Shown here in pieces: positions 35,725 through 44,112 of a stretch of 64,000 nucleotides of DNA (position 1 is the first letter of the stretch; each line of letters opens with the position of its first letter). The stretch covers positions 1,550,001 to 1,614,000 of the forward strand of contig NZ_CP163443.1 of the NCBI RefSeq assembly GCF_041053055.1, read 5' to 3'. The stretch is from Streptomyces sp. R41. Its GTDB lineage: Bacteria; Actinomycetota; Actinomycetes; Streptomycetales; Streptomycetaceae. A program made the translations under genes and the position numbers. A model generated the notes under the pieces. It was not told the DNA's origin. It worked only from the letters and a program-made list of their open reading frames with translations, and did not search any database.

Positions 35725-36177
35725 TCAGCGCTGATAGTTCCCGACCAGGGTGCCGGAGGCCAGCTCCCTGCCCTTCAGGGCACGGTGCACGTCCTCGACG
35801 CCCGGGTGCTCGTGCAGCGGCAGCGGCTCGGACAGGGCGTACAGGCGGAAGAAGTAGCGATGCGGCCCGTGCCCCGGTGGAGGCATCGGCCCTCCCCAGC
35901 CCACGCGGCCGAAGCCGTTGGGCCACGGCAGACCCCCCTGGGGCTTCTGGCCCTCCGCCGCCCCGGTGGTCCTTGGGTCGATGCCGGTCACCAGCCAGTG
36001 CAGGAAAGTCGTCCCCGGCGCGTCCGGGTCCTCGCACAGGAGCACCAGCTCCGTGGCCTCGTGGGGCACCCCCGACCAGGTCAAGGGCGGTGAGATGTTC
36101 TCACCCTCCCCGCTGTACCGACGGGGGATCACCGTCTTGTCGTCGAACGCGGTGCTGCTGAGTTCAATTCCGCTCAT
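35725..36177 (-). CDS. YbhB/YbcL-type PEBP family protein
   Basis: A 150-residue phosphatidylethanolamine-binding-like protein. Signatures: STAFDDKTVIPRRYSGEGENISPPLTWSGVP, the ligand-pocket DPDAPGTTFLHWLVTGIDP, and GPHRYFFRLYALSEPLPL. Bacterial members bind phosphate-like ligands in a small pocket; their role is largely unknown. A start 12 bases upstream (ATG 36189) is possible. It runs convergently into the PCMT gene with only five bases between stops. Confidence 0.9.
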   Translation of the reverse strand: MSGIELSSTAFDDKTVIPRRYSGEGENISPPLTWSGVPHEATELVLLCEDPDAPGTTFLHWLVTGIDPRTTGAAEGQKPQGGLPWPNGFGRVGWGGPMPPPGHGPHRYFFRLYALSEPLPLHEHPGVEDVHRALKGRELASGTLVGNYQR

Positions 36178-36286
36178 GCGCGCCGCCATACCCGAAACGG
36201 CGGCACCGGCACCGATCCGCACCCCAAAACCCCCGTTCGGCCGAGCCCACCCGGGCCGCTCCGGAAGCGGGGGTGAAGATGGCAGT

Positions 36287-36847
36287 ATGCCGACAAGGAT
36301 CCTGCTCGAGGGCCGCCCTGGCGCGGGCAAGACGACCGCCCTGCGTCGGCTGGCCGCGCTGCTGCCCACCCACGCGGCCACCGGCTTCACCACGGAGGAG
36401 ATCCGGCAATCCGGCGCCCGCGTCGGTTTCGCCCTGGAGACCTTGGCAGGCCGACGGGAAGTGCTCGCCCATGTCGACCTGCCCGGTCCGCCACGGGTGG
36501 GGAAATACGGCGTCGACCCGGGCGTCATGGAACGACTGGCGCTGCCGTCGCTTCGGCCAGCAGCAACCGAGGAGGCAACAGGGCGGCTGGTGCTCATCGA
36601 CGAGCTGGGGCGGATGGAACTGGCGTGCACGGCGTTCCGGCGCGCGGTCGACGCGCTGTTCGTCGCAGAGGTCGACGTCGTCGCCACGGTCCACACGCAC
36701 CGCGATCCGTTCACCGACACCCTCAAGCGGCGCGCCGACATCGAGGTCGTCCAGCTCACTCCGGCAAACCGGGACGTCCTGCCGGGGGAGCTCGCGGCCC
36801 GGCTGCAGCAGCCCCGGACGCACGGAAGGCCTCCCTCCCACGGATGA
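36287..36847 (+). CDS. THEP1-like nucleoside triphosphatase
   Basis: A 186-residue P-loop NTPase of the NTPase_1/THEP1 family: Walker A LLEGRPGAGKTTAL, then TGFTTEEIRQSGARVGFALETLAGRREVLAH, KYGVDPGVMERL, Walker B LVLIDELGRMELACTAFRRAV, and VVATVHTHRDPFTDTLKRR. Members hydrolyse several NTPs; the cellular role is not settled. The start is ATG 36287. The last 15 residues are Pro/Arg-rich and beyond the conserved domain. Confidence 0.88.
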   Translation: MPTRILLEGRPGAGKTTALRRLAALLPTHAATGFTTEEIRQSGARVGFALETLAGRREVLAHVDLPGPPRVGKYGVDPGVMERLALPSLRPAATEEATGRLVLIDELGRMELACTAFRRAVDALFVAEVDVVATVHTHRDPFTDTLKRRADIEVVQLTPANRDVLPGELAARLQQPRTHGRPPSHG

Positions 36848-37308
36848 GAGACCGGCCTCCGACCTGCTGAAAGCAGAGTCGGGGCCACAGGATGTGAAGT
36901 CGCCCGGTCGGTGCGACCGGCGGCGCCCACTACTCCGGTGCACGGAGACACCCGCGATGTTGATGCGCCCCGAGGTCGTGCCGTTGAAACCGCGGCACTG
37001 CCGTGCGGCTGCGTCCCGGTGGCCACTCCGCCAGGCACCCTTGCGTGCCTTACAGGTCAGCCGAAGCGACCAGCGCAACGAGCAAGATCCCGATCTACAG
37101 CTGGAGTACCAGCCACGACAGGCGTTCGGTCAGACCCCAACCCTGGAGACGAGGCGCGGCTGACGACCTCAATCTTCGGGACGAAGTGGTCGTGGGTTTG
37201 AATGGCGCCGCGCGAGCGCGCCCCGGAACTGGCGCTCACGGGCGGATCACGCACAAGCCAAGGGCTACTCGGTGCGGCCGGAATTCGAGCCCCAGTCCCT
37301 CACGAGCA
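36848..37308. other. Gene-poor stretch
   Basis: About 460 bases between the NTPase and the minus-strand yjbQ gene. Short frames such as 37057-37254 (minus) do not resemble proteins I recognise. It is probably decayed sequence; no RNA gene or insertion-sequence end was identified. Confidence 0.5.
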
Positions 37309-37731
37309 TCAGCCCAGGAAGCTCAGCCGCACCTGACGGTTGGGATTATCCCTATTTGTGTCCACCAGACACACCGACTGCCACGTCCCCAGCTCCAGCC
37401 GCCCGCCCAGCACCGGCAGTGTCGCGTGCGGCGGCACGAGCGCGGGGAGGACGTGGTCGCGGCCGTGGCCGGGGCTGCCGTGGCGGTGTTGCCAGCGGTC
37501 GTCTGCGGGGAGCAGGGAGTGGAGGGCGGCGAGGAGGTCGTCGTCGCTGCCGGCGCCGGTTTCGATGATGGCGATTCCGGCAGTTGCGTGGGGCACGAAG
37601 ACGTTCAGGAGGCCGTCGCGGCCAGCCGCCGCCTCCCGGAGGAAGGCCTCGCAATCGCGAGTGAGGTCGACGACCGTCTCCGACGAACCGGTGGCGACGT
37701 TCAGGACACGGGTGCTGAAGGCATCGGGCAT
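37309..37731 (-). CDS. YjbQ/UPF0047 family protein
   Basis: A 140-residue member of the UPF0047 family (YjbQ), which in several bacteria has weak thiamine-phosphate synthase activity. Signatures: VVDLTRDCEAFLREAA, GLLNVFVPHATAGIAIIETG, LHSLLPADDRWQHRHGSPGHGRDHVLPALVPPHATLPV and the ending WQSVCLVDTNRDN. The conserved His residues of HATAG, HRHG and H-L-x-P are present. The start is ATG 37731. Its last 57 bases are duplicated imperfectly at 26109-26165, 11.2 kb away. Confidence 0.9.
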   Translation of the reverse strand: MPDAFSTRVLNVATGSSETVVDLTRDCEAFLREAAAGRDGLLNVFVPHATAGIAIIETGAGSDDDLLAALHSLLPADDRWQHRHGSPGHGRDHVLPALVPPHATLPVLGGRLELGTWQSVCLVDTNRDNPNRQVRLSFLG

Positions 37732-37878
37732 GCCCCCAATCCTCGCCCATACGTCGGTTCCCGTGTCCGCCCCCCGCCCACCCGGGCGCAGGCCGCCACC
37801 ACCCGTACGGTGATACCGGAGGTCCACTCCGCGAGACACCATTGACCGTACGCGCACCAGCTGGCTACTTTCTGCCGC

Positions 37879-37962
37879 ATGTTGCGTTCAGCCTTGCTCA
37901 CCACGCGCGGTCACATCGACCTGCTGCGGGTGGCCTCCGCCGCGTGTCGCCGCGGCCGCTGA
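37879..37962 (+). CDS. Cysteine-containing leader peptide before sulfonate genes
   Basis: A 27-residue open frame ending HIDLLRVASAACRRGR and stop. This HxDLxRVxSAxCRR pattern is the hallmark of actinobacterial leader peptides placed before sulfur-metabolism genes. In mycobacteria they act in cysteine-responsive attenuation, where ribosomes slow at the Cys codon when cysteine is short. Here it lies 140 bases before ssuC. There is no strong ribosome binding site. The mechanism here is inferred from the family, and no pairing of attenuator RNA was worked out. Confidence 0.8.
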   Translation: MLRSALLTTRGHIDLLRVASAACRRGR

Positions 37963-38102
37963 CGCCCTTCACTCTTCTCTTCCCCTCGCCTGCGCTCCGC
38001 CTCACCCGCACGTCCGCTCTCACGTGCTCCCGCACTGAGTCCGTGACGCGACGGCGCCCTGGCGTACCCCTCTCCGGTCGCTCTCCTCCCCGTGGAGCAC
38101 TC

Positions 38103-38990
38103 ATGAGCATCAGCCATGCCCCGCCGGGCTCATCCCAGCCCGATATTTCCGACATATCCAAGACCGGCGCACAGGAACACGCGCCCCCCGAGCTCGAACC
38201 CATCGTCCCCGCCTCCACACGCCGCACCCGCGTCCCCCGCTGGCTGCGCCGCACCTCCGGCCCGCTCCTGCTGCTCGCCCTGTGGCAACTCCTCAGCAGT
38301 ACGGGCGTGTTGACCTCCGACGTCCTCGCCTCGCCGGGCACCATCGCGCGGGTCGGCAGTGATCTGATCGCGGACGGGTCCCTCCCCCATGCGATGGGCG
38401 TGTCGCTCCAGCGCGTCGCGGTGGGGCTGCTGTTCGGCACCGTCGTCGGTACCGGGCTCGCCCTGATCTCCGGGCTGTTCCGCATCGGCGAGGACCTCGT
38501 GGACGCGAGCGTCCAGATGCTGCGGACCGTGCCGTTCGTCGGGCTGATCCCGCTGTTCATCATCTGGTTCGGCATCGGCGAGGCCCCGAAGATCGCGATC
38601 ATCACCCTCGGCGTGTCCTTCCCGCTCTATCTGAACGTGTACGCCGGTATCCGCGGCGTCGACTCCCAGCTGATCGAGGCCGGGGAGTCGCTCGGGCTCT
38701 CGCGGTGGGGGCTCGTACGGCATGTGGTGCTGCCGGGGGCTCTGCCCGGGGCCATGACCGGGCTGCGCTACTCCCTCGGCATCGCCTGGCTGGCCCTCGT
38801 CTTCGCCGAGCAGATCAACGCGGATGCCGGGATCGGCTTCCTCATGGTCCAGGCGCGCGACTTCCTGCGGACCGACGTGATCGTGGTCTGCCTGATCGTC
38901 TACGCCTTCCTCGGCCTGCTCGCCGACTTCATCGTCCGCACCCTCGAAAGGCTGCTGCTGCAATGGCGACCGACGTTCACGGGCCGGTGA
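38103..38990 (+). CDS. ssuC: Sulfonate ABC transporter permease
   Basis: A 295-residue ABC permease. After a 45-residue Pro-rich cytoplasmic start, about six helices follow (PLLLLALWQLLSST, VAVGLLFGTVVGTGLALIS, TVPFVGLIPLFIIWFGIGEAPKIAIITLGVSFPLYLNVYAG, AWLALVFAEQI, VIVVCLIVYAFLGLLADF). The EAA loop reads LIEAGESLGLSRWGLVRHVVLPGALPGAMTGLR. This is the SsuC/TauC family. A GGAG site precedes ATG 38103. The 3' end overlaps ssuB by 28 bases. Confidence 0.9.
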   Translation: MSISHAPPGSSQPDISDISKTGAQEHAPPELEPIVPASTRRTRVPRWLRRTSGPLLLLALWQLLSSTGVLTSDVLASPGTIARVGSDLIADGSLPHAMGVSLQRVAVGLLFGTVVGTGLALISGLFRIGEDLVDASVQMLRTVPFVGLIPLFIIWFGIGEAPKIAIITLGVSFPLYLNVYAGIRGVDSQLIEAGESLGLSRWGLVRHVVLPGALPGAMTGLRYSLGIAWLALVFAEQINADAGIGFLMVQARDFLRTDVIVVCLIVYAFLGLLADFIVRTLERLLLQWRPTFTGR

Positions 38991-39724
38991 CCACCGAGAA
39001 GGCCGTGACCACCCCGTCCTCGGCCGTACGCGTAGAAGGGCTCACCCGCTCCTTCGACGGTCGCGCCGTCATCGACAACCTTCAACTGGACGTCAGGCCG
39101 GGTGAGTTCGTCGCCCTGCTCGGTCGCAGCGGCTGCGGAAAATCCACTCTCCTGCGCATCCTCGCCGGGCTGGACCGCGACATCGAGGGCACCGTCCTCG
39201 TCCCGCGGCGCAAGGCCGTCGCGTTCCAGGCGCCCCGGCTCATGCCGTGGAAGAAGGTGTGGCGCAATGTGCTGCTCGGTCTGCCCGGAAAGCCCGAACG
39301 CGCCGTCGCCGAACAAGCCTTGACCGAGGTCGGCCTCACCCACCGCTCGGACGCCTGGCCCAAGACGCTCTCCGGGGGTGAGGCCCAACGCGCCTCACTG
39401 GCCCGCGCGTTGGTCCGCGAGCCGGATCTGCTGCTGCTCGACGAGCCGTTCGGCGCGCTGGACGCGCTGACCCGGATCAAGGCGCAGCGGCTTGTCGGCG
39501 AGCTGTGGCAACGCCGGGGCTGCGCCGTCCTGTTGGTCACGCACGACGTCGAAGAGGCGGTCCTGCTCGCCGACCGCGTCCTCGTGATGGACGACGGCGT
39601 CATCGCGTACGAGACGAAGGTCGAGTTGGACAGGCCGCGCGACATCACCGACCCCCGGTTCGCCGCCCTGCGCGCCGGGCTGCTGGAAAGGCTCGGCGTC
39701 GACACCGCGGCCGAAGCCGCCTGA
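38963..39724 (+). CDS. ssuB: Sulfonate ABC transporter ATP-binding protein
   Basis: A 253-residue ABC ATPase: Walker A LLGRSGCGKSTLL, Q-loop FQAPRLMPWKKV, signature LSGGEAQRASLARAL, Walker B LLLLDEPFGALDALTR, switch His in LLVTHDVEEAV. The R-x-MPWK-x-V-W-x-N Q-loop context is typical of SsuB/TauB/nitrate-type importers. It energises uptake of alkanesulfonates with SsuC and SsuA. The ATG at 38963 lies inside the ssuC frame, which couples their translation. Confidence 0.92.
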   Translation: MATDVHGPVTTEKAVTTPSSAVRVEGLTRSFDGRAVIDNLQLDVRPGEFVALLGRSGCGKSTLLRILAGLDRDIEGTVLVPRRKAVAFQAPRLMPWKKVWRNVLLGLPGKPERAVAEQALTEVGLTHRSDAWPKTLSGGEAQRASLARALVREPDLLLLDEPFGALDALTRIKAQRLVGELWQRRGCAVLLVTHDVEEAVLLADRVLVMDDGVIAYETKVELDRPRDITDPRFAALRAGLLERLGVDTAAEAA

Positions 39725-39778
39725 AGCCCCGATTCCCCCTCCCAAGCCCTCAGTTCAACCCGAACGAACGGAACCACC

Positions 39779-40804
39779 ATGCGACGACGCCTCGCCCCCG
39801 CCGCCCTGCTCCTCCCGCTGGCCCTGCTGCTCACCGCCTGCGGCGGCAACTCGGCGGCCGACACCTCGACGGGCACCGACGGCAAGGGGTCCCTCACGCT
39901 CAACGTCGGGGACCAGAAGGGTGGTTCCGAGGCGGTGCTGCGCGCCGCCGGAGAGTTCAAGAACCTCGACTACAAGATCAAGTGGTCGACGTTCACGTCC
40001 GGTCCGCCACTTCTGGAGGCCGTCAACGCGAAGGCGGTCGACATCGGCGGCGTCGGCAACACGCCCCCCGTCTTCGCGGCCGGCGCGGGCTCGAAGATCT
40101 CCGTGGTGGCCGCCTGGCATGGTACGTCCAAGGGCGAGGCCATCCTCGTACCGAAGAACTCGTCGCTGAGGAAGCCCGAGGAGCTCAAGGGCAAGTCCGT
40201 CGCCGTGGCGCAGGGTTCGTCCGCGCACTACCAGCTGATCGCCTCACTCAAGGAGGCCGGGCTCACCCTGAGCGACGTCAAGGTGAAGTATCTGCAGCCA
40301 GCCGACGCGCTGGCCGCGTTCACCAGCGGCAAGGTGGACGCGTGGGCGGTGTGGGACCCGTACACCTCGCAGGTGCTTGAGGCCAAGCAGGGCCGGATCC
40401 TGGCCGACGGCGACGGCGTGGTCAATGGGCTCAACTTCCAGGTGGCGGCGCCGACCGCCCTCCAGGACAAGAAGAAGGCCGCGGCCATCAAGGACTATCT
40501 GGAGCGGCTGCGGCGCGCCCAGGACTGGGTCTACGACCACCCGGAGGCATGGGCCAAGGTGTGGGCGAAGGACACCGGGCTCCCGTACGAGGTGGCGCTG
40601 GCCTCGGTGAAGCGCACCAACGCGAGCCGTATCGCGGTCGCGGTCGACAAGCCGCTCATCGCCTCCGAGCAGGCGATCGCGGACAGCTTCACCGGTCTGA
40701 AGCTCATCCCCCGCAAGGTCGACTTCGCCGACTTCGTGGACACCCGGTTCAACGGCAGCCTGCCGCCGTCCACGACCACGCCCCGCGTCTTCAAGGAATC
40801 CTGA
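39779..40804 (+). CDS. ssuA: Sulfonate-binding lipoprotein
   Basis: A 341-residue binding protein. Signal peptide with lipobox LLTACG (Cys about residue 21). The mature domain contains LNVGDQKGGSEAVLRAAG, FTSGPPLLEAVNAKAVDIGGVGNTPPVFAAGAGSKISVVAAW, GKSVAVAQGSSAHYQLI and GKVDAWAVWDPYTSQVLE, the SsuA/TauA pattern. It captures aliphatic sulfonates outside the cell. Its stop overlaps the ssuD start (ATGA), and it follows ssuB after 54 bases. Confidence 0.92.
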   Translation: MRRRLAPAALLLPLALLLTACGGNSAADTSTGTDGKGSLTLNVGDQKGGSEAVLRAAGEFKNLDYKIKWSTFTSGPPLLEAVNAKAVDIGGVGNTPPVFAAGAGSKISVVAAWHGTSKGEAILVPKNSSLRKPEELKGKSVAVAQGSSAHYQLIASLKEAGLTLSDVKVKYLQPADALAAFTSGKVDAWAVWDPYTSQVLEAKQGRILADGDGVVNGLNFQVAAPTALQDKKKAAAIKDYLERLRRAQDWVYDHPEAWAKVWAKDTGLPYEVALASVKRTNASRIAVAVDKPLIASEQAIADSFTGLKLIPRKVDFADFVDTRFNGSLPPSTTTPRVFKES

Positions 40805-41958
40805 TGACCGTCCATCTCCACTGGTTCCTGCCGACCGGCGGCGACGGCCGTACCCTCGTCGACCGGCACGCGTACGCCTCCAACGACGTCGACCGCGCCC
40901 GGCCGGTCAACGGGGTCCGCGCGCCCGACATCGAATATCTGGCCCAGATCGCCAAGGCCGCCGAGCAGTTGGGCTTCGAGGCGGTGCTCACTCCTACCGG
41001 TACCTGGTGCGAGGACGCCTGGCTGACGACGGTGGCGCTGGCCCAGCACACCGAGCGGCTGAAGTTCCTGGTGGCGTTCCGGCCGGGGGTCATCTCGCCG
41101 ACGCTCGCGGCGCAGATGGCGGCGACGTACCAGCGCATCACGCGCGGCCGGCTGCTCCTGAACGTCGTCACCGGTGGCGACTCCACGGAGCAGCGGCGCT
41201 TCGGCGATCATCTCGGCCACGATCAGCGCTACGCGCGCACCGACGAGTTCCTGTCGGTCGTACGAGGGGTGTGGAGCGGGCAGCCGTACGACTTCGAAGG
41301 CGCCCACTACCAGGTCGAGGGCGGGCTGACGGCGTTGCCGCCGGACCCCCTGCCGGAAATCTTCTTCGGCGGTTCGTCGGCGGCCGCGGGGCCGGTCGCG
41401 GCCCGGCACGCCGATGTGTATCTGACCTGGGGCGAGCCTCCGGCGCAGGTCAAGGAGAAGATCGGCTGGATCCGCTCGCTCGCCGAGCGCGAGGGGCGGA
41501 CGGTGCGCTTCGGCATCCGGCTGCACACCCTCTCGCGCGACTCGTCGGCCGAGGCGTGGTCGACGGCGAACCGGCTGCTCGACGACCTGGACACGGACAC
41601 GATCGCGGCCGCGCAGTCGGCACTCGGGCGCAGCGAGTCGGTGGGCCAGCAGCGCATGCTGGCGCTGCACGGGGGTTCCCGCGACGGGCTGGAGATCTCG
41701 CCGAACCTGTGGGCGGGCGTGGGGCTCGTCCGGGGTGGCGCGGGCACCGCCCTCGTGGGCAACCATGCCGAGGTCGCCGACCGGATCGAGGAGTACCACG
41801 CCCTGGGTATCGAGCACTTCGTACTCTCCGGGTATCCGCACCTGGAGGAGGCGTACTGGTTCGGGGAGGGCGTGATCCCGGATCTGGCGGCGCGGGGCCT
41901 GCTGCCCCGTACGGCCGCGGGAGGTGGCGCGCCCTTGCTGGTCGCGAGTGGCCGCTGA
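40804..41958 (+). CDS. ssuD: FMNH2-dependent alkanesulfonate monooxygenase
   Basis: A 384-residue LLM-class flavin-dependent monooxygenase. HLHWFLPTGGDGR at the N-terminus, EDAWLTTVALAQHTERLKFLVAFRPGVISPTLAAQMAAT, GRLLLNVVTGG (the SsuD stretch), FGGSSAAAGPVAARHADVYLTWGEP and HFVLSGYPHLEEAYWFGEGV are all diagnostic. It cleaves the C-S bond of alkanesulfonates with FMNH2 and O2, releasing sulfite and an aldehyde. No NADPH-FMN reductase (SsuE) is seen nearby, so reduced flavin must come from elsewhere. It shares a start-stop overlap with ssuA. Confidence 0.93.
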   Translation: MTVHLHWFLPTGGDGRTLVDRHAYASNDVDRARPVNGVRAPDIEYLAQIAKAAEQLGFEAVLTPTGTWCEDAWLTTVALAQHTERLKFLVAFRPGVISPTLAAQMAATYQRITRGRLLLNVVTGGDSTEQRRFGDHLGHDQRYARTDEFLSVVRGVWSGQPYDFEGAHYQVEGGLTALPPDPLPEIFFGGSSAAAGPVAARHADVYLTWGEPPAQVKEKIGWIRSLAEREGRTVRFGIRLHTLSRDSSAEAWSTANRLLDDLDTDTIAAAQSALGRSESVGQQRMLALHGGSRDGLEISPNLWAGVGLVRGGAGTALVGNHAEVADRIEEYHALGIEHFVLSGYPHLEEAYWFGEGVIPDLAARGLLPRTAAGGGAPLLVASGR

Positions 41959-42032
41959 CGGAGGTTCGTCGGCCGGCTCACAGCCAGCCACCCTCCGGGA
42001 AGATCCCGGACCCCGGTCCGGTTAGCAGATGC

Positions 42033-43121
42033 GTGAACAACACCGGGGTACGCGCGCGCGAAGTCGATGTCGTCGTCATAGGCGCTGGACAGGCCGGCCT
42101 GTCCAGCGCCTATCACCTGCGGCGCACCGGTTTCGAGCCCGAACGGGACTTCGTGGTGCTCGACCACGCGCCGCATCCCGGCGGCGCCTGGCAGTTCCGC
42201 TGGCCGTCGTTGACATACGGCAAGGTGCACGGGATGCACTCCCTGCCCGGCATGGAACTGACAGACGTGGACCCGGCGCGTCCGTCCTCCGAGGTCATCG
42301 CCGAGTACTTCGACCGGTACGAGCGCACTTTCGACCTGCGCGTACGGCGGCCGGTCGACGTCAAGGCCGTACGGGAGGGTTCCGGTGGACGGCTGCTCGT
42401 CGAGACCGACGACGGTATGTGGTCGGCGCGGGCGCTGATCAATGCGACGGGCACCTGGGACCGGCCGTTCTGGCCACGCTATCCGGGCCAGGAGACCTTC
42501 CGGGGGCGGCAGTTGCACACGGCGCATTACCCCGGTCCGAAAGAGTTCACCGGTCAGCGGGTGGTCGTCGTCGGCGGTGGCGCGTCCGGCACCCAGCATC
42601 TGATGGAGATCGCCCCGTACGCGGCGCAGACGACCTGGGTGACACGGCGCCCGCCCGTCTTCCGCGAGGGTCCCTTCACCGAGGAATTCGGCCGGGCCGC
42701 CGTCGCGCTCGTCGAGGAGCGGGTCCGCCAGGGATTGCCGCCCAGGAGTGTCGTCTCGGTGACCGGGCTGCCGCTGAACGACGCGATCCGGCAGGCTCTG
42801 GCCGACGGCGTTCTGGACCGCCGGCCGATGTTCGACCGGATCACGCCCGACGGCGTCGAGTGGGACGACGGTCGTCGCGTGGATGCCGACGTCATCCTGT
42901 GGGCGACCGGCTTCCGGGCCGCCATCGACCATCTGGCGCCGCTGCGGCTGCGCGAGCCGGGCGGCGGCATCCGCGTCGAGGGGACGCGCGCGGTCGCCGA
43001 TCCGCGGATCCACCTGGTCGGGTACGGGCCCTCGGCCAGCACCATCGGCGCCAACCGGGCCGGACGCGCGGCGGTACGGGACATCAGGCGGCTGCTGGCG
43101 GGAGTACCGGTCACCGTCTGA
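42033..43121 (+). CDS. FAD/NAD(P)-binding oxidoreductase (CzcO/FMO-like)
   Basis: A 362-residue two-dinucleotide flavoprotein read from GTG 42033. VVVIGAGQAGLSSAYHLR binds FAD, VVVVGGGASGTQHLMEIA binds NAD(P)H, and FRGRQLHTAHY gives an FxGxxxHxxxY motif between them. LWATGFRAAIDHLAPL near the end is also conserved. There is no clear ribosome binding site; a leaderless or coupled start is possible. It lies 74 bases behind ssuD, so it may be part of the sulfonate operon and oxidise a sulfur compound or a released aldehyde. The substrate is unknown. Confidence 0.85.
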   Translation: MNNTGVRAREVDVVVIGAGQAGLSSAYHLRRTGFEPERDFVVLDHAPHPGGAWQFRWPSLTYGKVHGMHSLPGMELTDVDPARPSSEVIAEYFDRYERTFDLRVRRPVDVKAVREGSGGRLLVETDDGMWSARALINATGTWDRPFWPRYPGQETFRGRQLHTAHYPGPKEFTGQRVVVVGGGASGTQHLMEIAPYAAQTTWVTRRPPVFREGPFTEEFGRAAVALVEERVRQGLPPRSVVSVTGLPLNDAIRQALADGVLDRRPMFDRITPDGVEWDDGRRVDADVILWATGFRAAIDHLAPLRLREPGGGIRVEGTRAVADPRIHLVGYGPSASTIGANRAGRAAVRDIRRLLAGVPVTV

Positions 43122-43157
43122 TGCCCCGTACGGCGGCCTGATGCCTCGTACGGCGGC

Positions 43158-44069
43158 TCAGCCGGTGGGGGTGACCGTGGGGGTGACGGCCGGGGAACCG
43201 GCGGGCGAACCGGTGGGGGAACCGGTGGGAGCAGCGCTGTGGGACGCGCTGCTGCGGTTCCGGTTGAACTCGGCGACGTTCCTCTCGTGCTCCTCGTAGC
43301 TGGCCGTGAAGCGGGTGTCGCCCGGCTTGACCGTCACGAAGTACAGCCAGTCACCCGGGGGCGGGTTGGTCGCGGCGCGCATCGCGTCCTCGCCGGGGTT
43401 GGCGATCGGCGTGGGCGGCAGACCCATGCGCTGGTACGAGTTGTAGGGGTTGTTGAGCGTCGTGTCGTTCCGGGTGGTGTTCAGGGTGGAACGGTTCAGC
43501 CCGTAGTTGATGGTGGAGTCCATCTGCAGCGGCATGCCCCGCTCCAGGCGATTGAAGATGACCCGGGCCACCTTGCCCATGTCCGCCTTGGTCGCCGCCT
43601 CGGCCTGGACGATGCTCGCGATGGTGACCGCCTGATAGACGTTCATCGCGTTGCGCTGCGCCCCCGCGGCGACCGGAGCCTTGTTGAACCTCTGATTCGC
43701 GGTGTCGACCATGAACGACAGCAGCGACTCCGGAGTCGCCTTCTTGTCGATCGGATACGTCGCCGGGAAGAGGTAGCCCTCGGGGTTGCCCTCGGCGTCG
43801 TTCGGCAGCTTCAGGTTGGCCTTCCCGAGGGACTTCTTGGTGGTGCCCGCGGGTACCCGGAGGGCCTTGTCGACGGCCTCGTAGACCTGGCCGGACCGCC
43901 AGCCCTCCGGGATGACGAGGGACGAGGGGGACGCGTCCCCGCCGCCTCCCATGGTCAGCAGCGGCACCGCCACGGCGGTGGCCGCCACGACGGCTCCGGT
44001 CGCGATGAGGGCGACCCGGCCCCGGCGCGTCAGTCGAATCGTGCTCCGTGGCGGAGTGTTCATCTGCAT
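43158..44069 (-). CDS. MltG/YceG-like endolytic transglycosylase
   Basis: A 303-residue protein with a basic N-terminus, one membrane helix (about residues 20-42) and a YceG domain. Signatures: EGYLFPATYPI, then the catalytic-Glu helix ASIVQAEAATKADMGKVARVIFNRLERGMPLQMDSTINYGL, then MGLPPTPIANPG and FVTVKPGDTRFTASYEEHERNVAEFNRN. The Glu in VQAEA is the expected catalytic residue. It should cut nascent peptidoglycan strands. The C-terminal tail consists of PTGSPTGSPAGSPAVTP repeats, probably an extracellular linker. It is shorter than the housekeeping MltG (over 500 residues in Streptomyces), so it is likely a paralogue. Confidence 0.85.
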   Translation of the reverse strand: MQMNTPPRSTIRLTRRGRVALIATGAVVAATAVAVPLLTMGGGGDASPSSLVIPEGWRSGQVYEAVDKALRVPAGTTKKSLGKANLKLPNDAEGNPEGYLFPATYPIDKKATPESLLSFMVDTANQRFNKAPVAAGAQRNAMNVYQAVTIASIVQAEAATKADMGKVARVIFNRLERGMPLQMDSTINYGLNRSTLNTTRNDTTLNNPYNSYQRMGLPPTPIANPGEDAMRAATNPPPGDWLYFVTVKPGDTRFTASYEEHERNVAEFNRNRSSASHSAAPTGSPTGSPAGSPAVTPTVTPTG

Positions 44070-44112
44070 GCGGGCACGTTAACGCGCCAATCCCGTCAAA
44101 CCCGGCATATCG

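Noticed and set aside
36848-37308. tRNA or attachment site in the gene-poor stretch
   Set aside because: A TTCGAGCC-like string near 37285 lacks a matching cloverleaf and acceptor stem.
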